Part shown: piece after piece, positions 13,601-26,400 of the stretch
How positions within the stretch are numbered: position 1 is the first letter of the stretch
How the letters are laid out: the number at the start of each line of letters is the position of its first letter
DNA from: Sipunculus nudus
Lineage: Eukaryota; Annelida; Sipuncula; Golfingiida; Sipunculidae
Assembly: GCA_026874595.1 (NCBI GenBank)
Contig: CM049306.1
Coordinates: forward strand, 61,014,019-61,078,018
Length of the DNA stretch: 64,000 bases
Direction of reading: 5' to 3'
Notes under the pieces: model-generated
Told to the model about the DNA's origin: nothing
What the model saw: the letters and a program-made list of their open reading frames with translations, nothing else
Database searches by the model: none
Made by a program: the position numbers and the translations under genes

Positions 13601-16600
13601 TTGCGTCACCTGAGGAAAGGGCGCTTCATTTTTATATAATTATAAAGCGCTACTGGTTGTCTTGTAATCGAAGTGCCATGTGCAAGTCTCCGTGTATGTC
13701 AGTGTGCAAGCCAGCTGACAGCGTCCGCATTCACTGGACTCGTGAACATTTTAGGCGGTAAATACGGCACCATATGAAAAAATCATCCTTGTATTAATAT
13801 GCATATTACGTGCTACTGGATGGCATTAGCAAGTTCCCAGAATCCCTTGCGCGAGCCCTGTACTCTTGGATCTTGAGTACATGGGTAAACCCCGCAAGCT
13901 GATAGCGGCTTCGACAATTATATCACTGCGTACCTGTTTACAGTGAATTGCCAAGATATTTTTTGGCAAAATATATTTTAAAACATATTTTCAGGATTGT
14001 GAATTCCGTTTCGGTCTGTCAGTTCCGCGAAGGGCTCTCATATATTGATTCCGTTAAAATTTCTGTGTCAATGCGGCAAAGGCAAACCTTTTCATATCAA
14101 TTATTTAACTATGTGCGCATGTAAATCTGACGATAAATATAAACGAAAACAAAGCACTGTAATGTTCTTTATTGAGTGTACATTACCACCATACGGACAT
14201 GATTACCGGTAATCACGCCGTCCAGTTCGACCGACGTAATAATGCTGATTGCAGTAAATTATCCTTGGCTGCCCTGAGGATGCTGAAAAACTTGTACCCT
14301 TGTATAAGACGGCCCCTCTTCTTTGCCAAATATTTTTAGGATAAAATTTGTCGTCCTGTACACGAACAAATACGGTGTTCCAATAATCTAGGAATTCTGC
14401 ATCTAAACATTGTGTCTAGACGTCTAGACGCTGTATCCTAGACGTCTAGACAATGTGTCTAGACACTCCCCCCAGAGCCAGGTCAGTTGCCATGGTGATG
14501 TCTGGACCCCACCTGTTTGTACTGAGTGACCTCTTGACTTGGCTGCTGAAACTCAAATCTGTTTTCAAATACAGAAAGCCTTTTTCAATTAGCTACAATG
14601 TTTTTTTAAAACTGTATTGACCCTATCTATTCTTATAAAACTGGCAGAACCCTACCATAGAATAATTCTTGTAAAGTTTAAACCAATCAGCTTAACAGTT
14701 TCATCATAAATCAGTGTATAAGCTAGAAGAGTTTAAAATTACATTTTCGCTTGTAAAAAACACATCAATGTAGGTGGCGCCACCAATGTCTCAAAATCAG
14801 ATATGACATATGTGACAAACATTGGTATAAAATTTAGTGATTATAGCTCTAGCCGTTTCTGAGATTTTAATTTTAGTATGCTTTTTTGGACAGATGACTA
14901 AGTTCAACCTCCTTTAACTCAGCAAAAAATCTCCGAACTGGAACCATTGGAACAAACTTGAGAGAGATTGTTCCAGGGATCATTTCTGTGAAATATTGGA
15001 CAATTTTGCTGGACAGTTTCAGAGAAGAAGATTTTTAACGGTTTTTAAGCTTTTTCTCTATAAAATCTAAATTAATGCAGATACCCAATAATAAGCTCCA
15101 GGGCACCAAGTTTCACATGTGACAAATTCTTACATGTAATTTGGAGCTGCTAGCTCCGACAGTTTCTGACTTACAGCCATGGACGGTGGAAAGCCAGCCC
15201 TGGACGGCGAACAGCGGACGGCTGACAGACGACGCTGCGCCATCGCATAAGCTCACAGGTTCGCTAAAAACAATCTTGCTGTCTTGGAGGCAAATTATTA
15301 CATCTGACTGACTGAACAGCGAGGACACTTCTAAGAAGGAATCTTTAACATTAATAATCAGGCCTGTTACAAGACCCTCAAGGTAACGATTCCTCTCTCA
15401 CCTGTGAACCAGTTCCTTCATCTTTTTAATATCTGGGAGGGCAGTTGTCTCTGTGTCATCTGACTCTGAGAGCCCAGTGCCCGCCTCTCTGTACACACAG
15501 CGAACTACATGACGTAACTCCATCCAGCACTGCTGTAGCTCCTGTGTTTCTTTTTCATGTTCTGCTTCTATTTGCCTGAAATACCACAAAATCAGACATA
15601 TTACAATTTTTGCCAGTCTGAATTTTCAGGATGCTCAAAATCATGTGTCAGTCTCATAGATTGCAGAATATTGTTAACAGTGACAAAATTTCACAGTTCC
15701 GACAAACTGGCCAGTGACCTTCCTGGATATTAGGTAACAAGCAAATTCATGGAATTTATGTCCACCCCCTTCCGCCTCTTGTTGTCCCCTGCTTGCCCTA
15801 TCAATATGTTTAAATTTTTATGGTTCCCTGAAGATGACTCCACATGTTTGAAATTTTTTGTTTTGGAGCTGTTGATCATAAATTGTCACACAGACACTTC
15901 AAAACCAATCTCAACTTAGGTATGCACAGGAGCAATCACTGACCCAAATTTGAATTAAATCTATATAATATTTAGGAAAGTTATCGCACTGAAACAAAAA
16001 CCTGACAGACAGACAAACCCAAATCAATGTCCCCCATTCCGAAGAAGTGGGGGAAAATAAGTTTCTAGGCTGAATGGATAAGATCTGTGCCATGCCTGAC
16101 TTAATGACTGCTCAATATCATGTTTTTGGCTTGCAACTCACAGAATATTGGCTATCATGACCTAATCTTGCCACACATGGAAACATTTGAAATTTAACAT
16201 TTATTTGATAAGCAAAATTGAAAGTACTGTGGAAACAGAATTTTGAAATAATTCTGTTAAATTTAAAGTCCATTCATTCATTTGCTCAAGGGAATCCTTG
16301 TGTATGATTTGAAGGCTCAAGTACTCTTTATTTTCCTATTTATCTGAATGAAAGTGGGAGAGACTGTTTTGAATCAAAGAAAGCTAAAACAGAAGGTGGC
16401 CCCACCTGCAGGTTATCACAACATTTTAGATTTTAATCAAAGAATGGGGGCAGGACATACGGACAGAAGGGTAGAAGAAGGGACAGACAGGGCAAATTTT
16501 AGTAGTCCTCTCTCCTACAGCAAGGGACTAGTAATGGGACCATATGCATCTAATTTAAACAAGGGACCCATGGGTCAGTGCTCAGCTGAAGTTGACCTTG

Positions 16601-19453
16601 AAGGTAAAAATCTAAAACAATATCAAATGGAGATAGTGTAAGAGGAAGAGGTAATATAGGCCATGGTTGGTTTATATGATTGGTTTGTATTGATGAGCAA
16701 GAAATTGTTGCAAATAGTATTTTGTGACCTGACCATGTGTTTCCTTATGTTGAAACTGAAGCATGTGAGCAGTTTGTGAACAAATGATCTGTACTATTAC
16801 CATGATCATTAGTTGGCTTTTTGATTAATTGTTGACATTTCAGTAGTTTACACATTTGTTCAATTGAATCTATTTTATTGTATAATCTTCTGGATTACAC
16901 CTTGAATTACTTTTTCAAGGAGTGGAAACAGCATTACAATTAAGGAGATACAGTGAAAACAACAACTAGAATACGGGTAGTCGACAAGCGACTACGTGTA
17001 TCCGCCTAAATCAGAGTGGAACGGGTGAAATGAGGCATGGATTGAGTGGCAAGGGGAAATAGAGTGTTGCATATTAGCATGGATGTCTGCAGCCAAATTG
17101 TGTATGTAGGTTGCCCCCCCTACCACAAAATCCAGAAAGCCATCCAAGTTGTATACATATGCAAAATTTAAGGCAGATGAGTCAAACCACTACATGTATA
17201 TGAGTGATTTTAGCCCGTGGCAGACAAACAGATGGACGCTGAGCAAAAATGGTTGCAGGTGACGCCACCAGATTTGCGTATAATAAAGAGCTATGTGAGA
17301 ACTATACAAATGCAAAACTTTGGCCCAATCGGTCAAACAGTTCCCAAGATATGAGCTTGGATGTCTGCGGCGTAAACGTGAATGTAGGTGGTGCCACCTG
17401 TCATAAAATCAGAAAAGCTATCCGAATTTATACGCATGCTGAATTTCAGGTGAATAAGTCAAGTCACAGCAGAGATATGAGTGATTTTAACCCTAGGCAG
17501 ACGAACAGATGGACACTGTGCAAACATGGTTGCAGGTGGCGCCACCATTTTTTGTGTATGTTATTAAGCTCTCCAAGGGCTACATTTGTGCAAAAAAAAT
17601 TTCCTGATCGGTCAAACGGTTCCCGAGATATGAGCTTGGATGTCTGCAGCATAAACATGAATGTAGGTGGCGCCACCTGTCATAAAATCAGAAAAGCTAT
17701 CCAGGATGTTTACGCATGCCGAATTTCAGGTGAATTAGTCATGTCACTGCAGAGATATGAGTGATTTTAACCCAAGGCAGATGAACAGATGGACACTGTG
17801 CAAACATGGTTGCAGGTGGCGCCACCATTTTTTGTGTATGTTATAAAACTCTCCAAGGGCTACATTTGTGCAAAAAAATTTTCCTGATCGGTCAAACAGT
17901 TCCCGAGATATGTGGGTTTATGTGTGGAAACAGACGCACAAACGGACGCAGAGCGCAGAGGAAAGGTCAGAGGTCAAAACACAATCGGGGCGCAGCAGTT
18001 CACATGTGACCCGAACATAATCCCAGGTTTCGTAAAATTCCGCCCAGGGGTTACGGAGGAGTTCTCTGGACACCTACGCCGCGGCGGCGTGCAGCTGAAA
18101 ACATAGTATCCGCAAAACTCTGTTTTGGCGGATACAATTACTTCACAACACTCTTGGTGGGTTGGGTTTGCAAGGGGGGGGGGGGTGATTGGGTGGTCAC
18201 TCCCCCCAGTGACTGATACAAATCAGAAACCCTGGCATAGCTGACTTTCAGTGACCTGGAGTGATACCCTGGATCTGTAATCTGTAATCAAAGCAAATGA
18301 CTACAATAGAGCCTCAAGAAAAAAATCAATAACTAGCTTAATTTTCAAGCTTTCATTTTCAAATTTTAGATTTAAACAAATTAACTATTTTTGTTTACAT
18401 TAAATCAATGGTACTTACAGGGAAAAAACGTGCCATGGTCAAAGTTGGGCAAAATTTAAGGTACTGATTTTATTTTTATGCTAATAACTTAAAAAAATTT
18501 ACAAAATTCAGATCTAATTTTAGGTAAACAATTGAATTTTAATTAAACATAGTTATATACTTGGGAAAATAGACTCTAGTCTTTAAATTTTTCATGTTAA
18601 GTGAGTAAATATTTTTCCTGATTTTTTACAAAGTCCATTATGTTCGGGCCCATAACTTAAAGAATTTATATTTAACAAACTTAATTTCTGGCATGTACAT
18701 AGGAACTATATGGAGGAATATTTATGGTAAATATGAGAAAAAACAGATGAGTGGTTTTGATATTAGGCAGTCTTGAACTGTGAAAATAGGTTTTTAATAA
18801 CAAGGGACCCATGGGTCACGGCGCTCAGCTGATTGTGATTGGACCATAAATGTTTCTCCATTGTGATACTATATCGAGTCGATAAAGCTTATGAATATTA
18901 TGGACATGTTGGGCTATTAAAAAGGAATGTAATTTAATATGTGAGTAAATAATAAATGAAATAACCTGACTGATTGATTAATAGAGTAAAATATAGTGGT
19001 TTATTTTTTATTTATTTAGGAGGGGTTGAAAATTGCGATATATCTGAGCAAATATGAATGCAATGACAGCAGTAATAAGCATTAGTAGAATGATGAATAG
19101 GCTATTTGTTGAAGGATCTATAGTGTATAGAAGTCTGCAAGATTTCAATTTGACAGATATGATGTAATGATTTATTATGCTGATGAGGGGATTTATGAAT
19201 TTGTTATTGTATGACACAATATTTCTTCAGTCTTGGCAATGTACATTATTTTGATGCCCACTATGTCTACATATTACACAATATTGACATAATTTCTGGC
19301 ATGTACATTGGTACCTATGGACGAATAGTTATACAAAATATTTAAGTATGAATATATCTGATTCATCTTGTTCTTGTTTACGGAGGCTGACATTGGGATG
19401 GGGATCAGAGAAGGGAACAGTGAGGCCAGCTATGAGGTGGATGAAGAGAGAAA

Positions 19454-19513
<60 letters not shown>

Positions 19514-20407
19514 AAGAGAGACAGAGAGAGGGGATGGAGCATTCAACAGTACTTAAACACCTAGAAGGTTAAAATATAAAATATTTGAAAAGCAGATAAA
19601 GTCTGATTGGAAAAGGTAATCTTGGCCATGGTTGGTTGATATGATTGAAGAAATTGTTGCAAATAATATTTTGAGATCTGACCATGTGCTTCCATTGGTT
19701 ACCTTTTTGATAAGCTGTTGACAGTTCAACAGTTTACAGATTTGTTTAATGAGATCCAATTATTTTAATAAACCTATTTTTCTATTTTATCATATATATA
19801 CAGTAGCCATAAAGTCCCCACTTAACAGGTGGAAGGATTGACTGGGGGGGGGGAGGGTGGGGGGGGGGGGGGGGAGGGAGTTATGATGGGAGTTAAAACG
19901 CCTCAGTATTTCTGTATATATTATCTTTAATTATTAAATTTTATGGAAAAGCAATAGAACTATTGTTCACAGTGCCAAAGAGCAAGGACTCTACGGGGTG
20001 GGGGAAGGGGATGGTGGGAGTTACAGCACCCTTGCATATTCATACAGGATATTTAATTGAATTCAAGTGCTTACAGAGAAAATGTTTATTCATAATTATT
20101 AAATATTTAAGCAGGCAGAAAAGGTGGAGAAACAAAGCAAATCATTTTTATTCCCATTCTACTGAACCAGGAAAAATTAACAATATTTGCCTTTATTCCT
20201 TTTTTTCAATACATCATTTTTTCCAGGTTTAAAAATGTAACTACACATTTACAGTATAACTTATATATATATATATATATATATGAATATATCAGTTGAT
20301 TCACATTTCTAAATTGCTTCAACATTCATAGCTAATTAATCTGGTTTATAGTACCTGTCAACAGAATGGGGTGCAGGGAGAATGGGAGGCTTAGGGGTGA
20401 GAGAGAA

Positions 20408-20443
<36 letters not shown>

Positions 20444-23400
20444 CTAGACTGTCATTGAGAGAGAGAGAGAGCATTAGAGAGAGATACAGACTGCCAGAGA
20501 GAGAGAGAGAGAGGCTCTCTGGTAATTACTGCCTGACCCAGCCTGACCCAGAAATAACAGAGGCAGTGGTTAGGTCAGAAGTTGAACTGGTTATGTAATA
20601 CTGCCCAAGCACACATTTCACTGACTAGATGAAAACAATCAAGGCATGGTGCTTGAAAATTTGAATGACATCTACAGTTTTTGATCTACTTGTTTCAAAT
20701 TTCAGATTTAACAGATAAAATGCTATGTGTACATGCTGTGAAAATTAAATCCACAGCACTAACACTAGTAACAGGAAATAAATGTCCACTGTAAGTCATG
20801 TTAATTATCATGCATGCTTTTTACAAAGGAGTTAACTGTTATTAAATAATTTCAGGTTGCCCATAGCCAAAAGTACCACTAGCACAAATGAAATGAGAGT
20901 TAAACTATTCATTAAAAATTAATTGGAATTATTGGGCAAAATATAATTTTAATTAAAAAATATTAACAGTAACATTTGAAAAGATTTCTTTTAATAATAT
21001 AATTGAAATAAATGATTAAAATAAAATTATAAAATATATTAATGAATGCATTAATGAATACATTTTGAAAGTATTTGCACTTAAATTCTTTCTTTTAACC
21101 TGTATTAGTATTTGTATTAATTTACATTATTGAACTATTGGATTTTTTTTAATCATATTTGAATACAATTATTAAGTATTCACTCAATATATTATACAAG
21201 GAGCAAACTGGAGTTGGGAATGTTTAATTTTATTAACTGAAATAAAGTTATCAGAAATATAAATTTTGATTATTTACCCAGTATCATGTAACAGCTGATA
21301 CAGCCATGAGTCTGAATGTTATTATTCAAACATACTGACATCTTTAATGAGCACTTGTCCGAGTAATTTTTTTAATTTTTGACATATTTCATTGTTTTTT
21401 TTTTTAAATTTTGTAATAAAAGAAACCCAACAAATTAAACACCTGGAAAAGACCTGGATATTTAGAATATTTAATATGATCAAATGCATCCTTGTCTATC
21501 ATTAACTTGCTTCACATAATCCCTTATAGTAAACAACAATTTTATTTAACTATTTATTTTTCATTTTTATTATTGAAATTAAAAAAATACCCAATGGTGA
21601 CTGCATGGTGTCATTTGAAATATATTTTCAGCAATCCATGAAAGATCCATAAAACATCAGTAATTGCAAGGTCCCTGTTACTCATTAACCATAAAATTCC
21701 TTTCCCATTTATTTTCTTAAAGTTGTTATTGTAAACCAATAATTTTATAAAATTATTGTTTATTGTTATGTTTTTGGCCAAACAATTACAAGAGGAGGGG
21801 GTTGAATAGCTATATCCAGCTGAGGCCACCCAAGAGCTGGCTAGCCTCGCTTCAAGCATGAAAGGTCAATATGGGGACATATGGTCTAGGTGTGACATGG
21901 TCTCATAAAAAATGTAATAAAAGCTACAGTTTTTGGTCAATTCCTTTCAAATTTCAGAATTTAGAAGCTGAAATCCTTACTTGTGCATGATATGAAAATT
22001 AAATCAACAGTACTGGGAAAAAACTTGCCATGCCCAAATATGGGCAAAATTTTAGGTACTGATTTCATATTTATGCGAATAACTTATAAAATTTGAAAAA
22101 TTTAGATCTAATTTTCGGTATACAATTGAATCTTGATTAAATGGAGTTATATCCCTGAAAAGAAGTCTCTAGCTTCAGCCATTTTTATGTTAAGTGAGTT
22201 CATATATTTCCTGATTTTTTTTTATGAGGTACTTTATGTTCCGGCCCATAACTTCAACAAATTACGTAATACTGACCTAATTTTGGGTATGTACATAGAA
22301 AATGTATGGAGGAATATGCAAATATTCACTATGATCAAAATCAGATCAGTGGTTTTGATATTAGGCAGTCTTGTAGTGTAACAAAGGTTTTTTTTTTATG
22401 GAAAATGGAGGTTTTTCCTTAATATCTCGAAGGAACGAAGTCCTAATGACCCAATTTTCGGTATGGTAGGAGATTTTGGGGACATCTAAGAATTTCGGAT
22501 TCATAGGTCTAACGGTTTCAAAACGTGCCAGTTTAACGGACGGACGGACGGACAGCCAAATGACTTATGGTCAGCTGAGCTAAAAACTAGATGTGTCGGA
22601 ACGACACGAATGCCCCCGCCTTGGGCAAATTAGAAACATTTGTAAAATTTGGAAAATTTTTTAAGTTCAGGAGGTGTCGTATGGTCAAAAGTAGGTCAAC
22701 AAGGGCAAAATGCAAACTCGATCTGTAACGGGTCATTATCAAGCAACACACCAAAAATCATGCCAGTATATGCAGGCATTGTGAAAAAAAGTCCATACAT
22801 GTGCATTTTCCATAAAAATTTCTGTCTTTCATGAAATTTTCTATGTTTAGGAGCCGTAAAACGGTCAAAAATAGGTCAACCGGGACGAAACGCGAACTCG
22901 ATCTGTAACTGGTCTATATCTGTCCACACACCAAAAATCAGGCCAACATCTGCAGGCAATGCGAAAAAAAATCTGTACATGTGTATTTGTCATGAAATTT
23001 CATATTTTACATGAAATTTTCTATGTTCAGGAGCCGTAAAACAGTCAAAAGTAGGTCAACCGGGACGAAATGCGAACTCCATCTGTAACTGGTCAATATC
23101 TGCCAACACCAAAAATCAGGCCAATATCTGCAGGCATTGCCAAAAAAGGTCCGTACATGTGTATTTGTCATGAAATTTCATATTTTTCATGAAATTTTCT
23201 ATGTTCAGGAGCCTTAAAACGGTCAAAAGTAGGTCAGCCGGGACGAAATGCGAACTCGATCTGTAACTGGTCTATATCTGCCCACACATCAAAAATTAGG
23301 CCAATTTCTGCAGGCATTGCGAAAAAAAGTCTGTACATGTGTATCTGTCATGATTATTTCTATTTTTCATGAAATTTTCTAAGTTTAGGAGCCGTAAAAC

Positions 23401-26400
23401 GGTCAAAAGTAGGTCAACCAGGACGAAACATGAACTCAATCTGTAACTGGTCTATATCTGCCCACACACCAAAAATCAGGCCAATATCTGCAGGCACTGC
23501 GAAAAAAAGTCCGTACATGTGTATCTGTCATGAATATTTCTATTTTTCATGAAAATTTCTAAGTTTAGGAGCCGTTAAACGGTCAAAAGTAGGTCAACCG
23601 GGACGAAACGCGAACTCCATCTGTAACTGGTCTATATCTGTCCACACACCAAAAATCAGGCCAACATCTGCAGGCACTGCGTAAAAAAGTCCGTACATGT
23701 GTATTTGTCATGAAATTTCATATTTTTCATGAAAATTTCTAAGTTTAGGATCCGTAAAACGGTCAAAAGTAGGTCAACCTAGAAGAAACGCGAACTCGAT
23801 CTGTAACTGGTCTATATCTGCTCACACACCTAAAATCAGGCCAATATCTGCAGGCATTGAGAAAAAAAGTCCGTACATGTGTATCTGTCATGAATATTTC
23901 TATTTTTCATGAAATTTTCTAAGTTTAGAAGCCGTAAAACGGTCAAAAGTAGGTCAACCGGGACGAAACGCGAACTCGATCTGTAACCGGTCTATATCTG
24001 CCCACACAAAAAATCAGGCCAATATCTGCAGGCATTGCGAAAAAAAGTCCGTACAACTGTTTGATTTCGGAAGGACGGAAGGACGGAAGGACAGAATGAC
24101 GGACATGGGTAAAACTATATGCCCCGGCCACTTTGTGGTGGGGGCATAAAAAGAAGGGTATATTAAATACAAACAAGTGACCCATGGGTCATGATGCTCA
24201 GCCAACTGACATGTTGATAATATGTCCTTGCACAGACAACTAATTAAGATAGGTGGCATCATTGTTCATGCATATTAGCTTAAGTTCATCAAGACCCATA
24301 AGCACAACAAATTTGATGACAATCCAACCAGCCTTTCATGAGGAATCTGGCAATTTGTGTGTATTTTGCATTATTTCTTGGGTGCTCAAACATACCCCAA
24401 AACTCTGAGAATATAGGTCACTGAGACCCAATTTCAGGTTTCTGGGGAGAACTTTTGAAGAACACTCAGGATGTCAAGTTAGAAGATTCTGGGCCCCATG
24501 GTTATGATTTGCGCCTTATTTTTGTATCACATTTTAAATAATTCTGGGGTGCAGGGGGGGTACTTCTGAGCCCCACAGCTCGGACAATATGGGTGTCAGA
24601 AAACTTATTTCAGGATTCCAAGGAGACTTTTCATGGGCCTCCCAGCATGTCAAGCAAGAGATTCCAGGTCCAGCGGTTATGATTTGTGCCCTGTGACAGA
24701 TGACAGCATCTTTTGAGGTCTAAAAAAATTGAGAAAAAAAATTGTAAAAAAATATAAAAAATACAGGTGGCACCACCAGTCTGCAGAAACTAATTAAACA
24801 CTCCATGATCAATATCCATGCAAAAAATCATGGGGATCAATGCATTTGTTGTTCAGATTTTTGAGCTTTTGTATTCAATTTTTCATTATTCTGGGGGGGG
24901 GGGGGTGCTTCGGAGCCCCATAGCTTAAAGAATATGGGTAACAGAGACCTAATTCCAAGTTTCAAAGGAGATTTTTCATGGACCTCTCTTGACGTAAAGT
25001 AAGAAGATTCCAGGCCCAGTGGTTAAGTTTTGTGCCTTGTTAACGGACAGACGGTCGGATGGCCAGATAGACAACCGACAGAGTGATCAGATGACTTACA
25101 GTCAGCTGAGCTAAAAAGGTCAAATGATTTTGCACACCAAAGTGCTATACCATGCTAAAACAAGGGACCTATGGGTCACGACGCTCAGCTGTTATATATG
25201 ATAAAAAAATATTTTTTAGAAATGAGGCACATGCTGGTTTTGTGTGGTAATAAATATAAGCTGTATTATGAGTTGTATGTATGATTTTGATAGTATCTTT
25301 GGAGACAGGGAAGAAGATTGATTTCATTTATTTTATTAACAAATGGAGTGCTATTGTCACACAGATTTTGACTTGGCCATATAACTTATAAGCAGAACAT
25401 ATAATATAAGAGTTTAACTATTTATTAAAAAAATTACAAATATTGTCCCAAATATAATTTTTATTAAAAATAATAAGAGAATCATGATTTTTTAAAATGA
25501 AATATAACTGATATGATTATTAAAATAATATTAAAGAATATATTCATGAATGCATTCATGAATACATTTTGAAAGTATTTGCACGAGTATTCATATACTT
25601 TCATTTTTACCTGAATTCCCATTCTTTATGCAAGAAATTTTATAATGGAGTACATAATCATATTCGTATTTAAATACAATTACAAAGTATTTGCACCATG
25701 TCTGGTATTTATTCAGTTTTCACCAAACAATGATTTTGAGAATCCAGAATATACAAAATTCACACATGTCAATAATGATCATAAGTACCTGGTTTTATGG
25801 CTTTTATTTATATTAAAAAATAACTGTAAAAAATTCATTTTGGACTAATTTCACATCAATGTACACACTAGACACAGTAGGAATCTAGATTAATATTATC
25901 AACTGCATCTTTGTCTATCATTAATTTCCTTCATATAATCCCTAATGATTAGTAATGAATAATATGATTTACTTCTTTATCATTAAAAGTGAACTGAAAA
26001 ATGACATAGGTGACTGCATGGTGTTATTTGGAATATGTGACATTCTACCCATCGATACAAGATTCTTATATCATCAGTAACTGCAAGTTAATTTCCTGTT
26101 ATTATAAACTAACAAATTCCTTTTCTATTTTTCTTTAATTTGTTATTAAAAACCAAGAAAAATTTATTAATTTATTGTTTATTGTTATGTTGTTGGTTAA
26201 AACTACTAGATGAGTTGGGTTGGACACCTGGATCAACTGTGGCTGGCCATAAGCTGCCTGGATTCTCGCCTCAAGCGTGCATAATTTGATGAAAGGTCAA
26301 CAAGGTCAACATACAGGTGACTCAAGAGGGGCTGGAGAGAGCCAAAGTCTGACAGGGTCTCATAAAAAACATTAATAAAAGCTACAATATTTGGCCAATT

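Noticed and set aside
17249..17764. 171-codon ORF with internal repeats
   Set aside because: Arises from the 277-bp tandem units of element C2, which is otherwise non-coding.
19348..19572. Arg/Glu-rich ORF
   Set aside because: Translation of a (GA)n microsatellite inside a mobile element.
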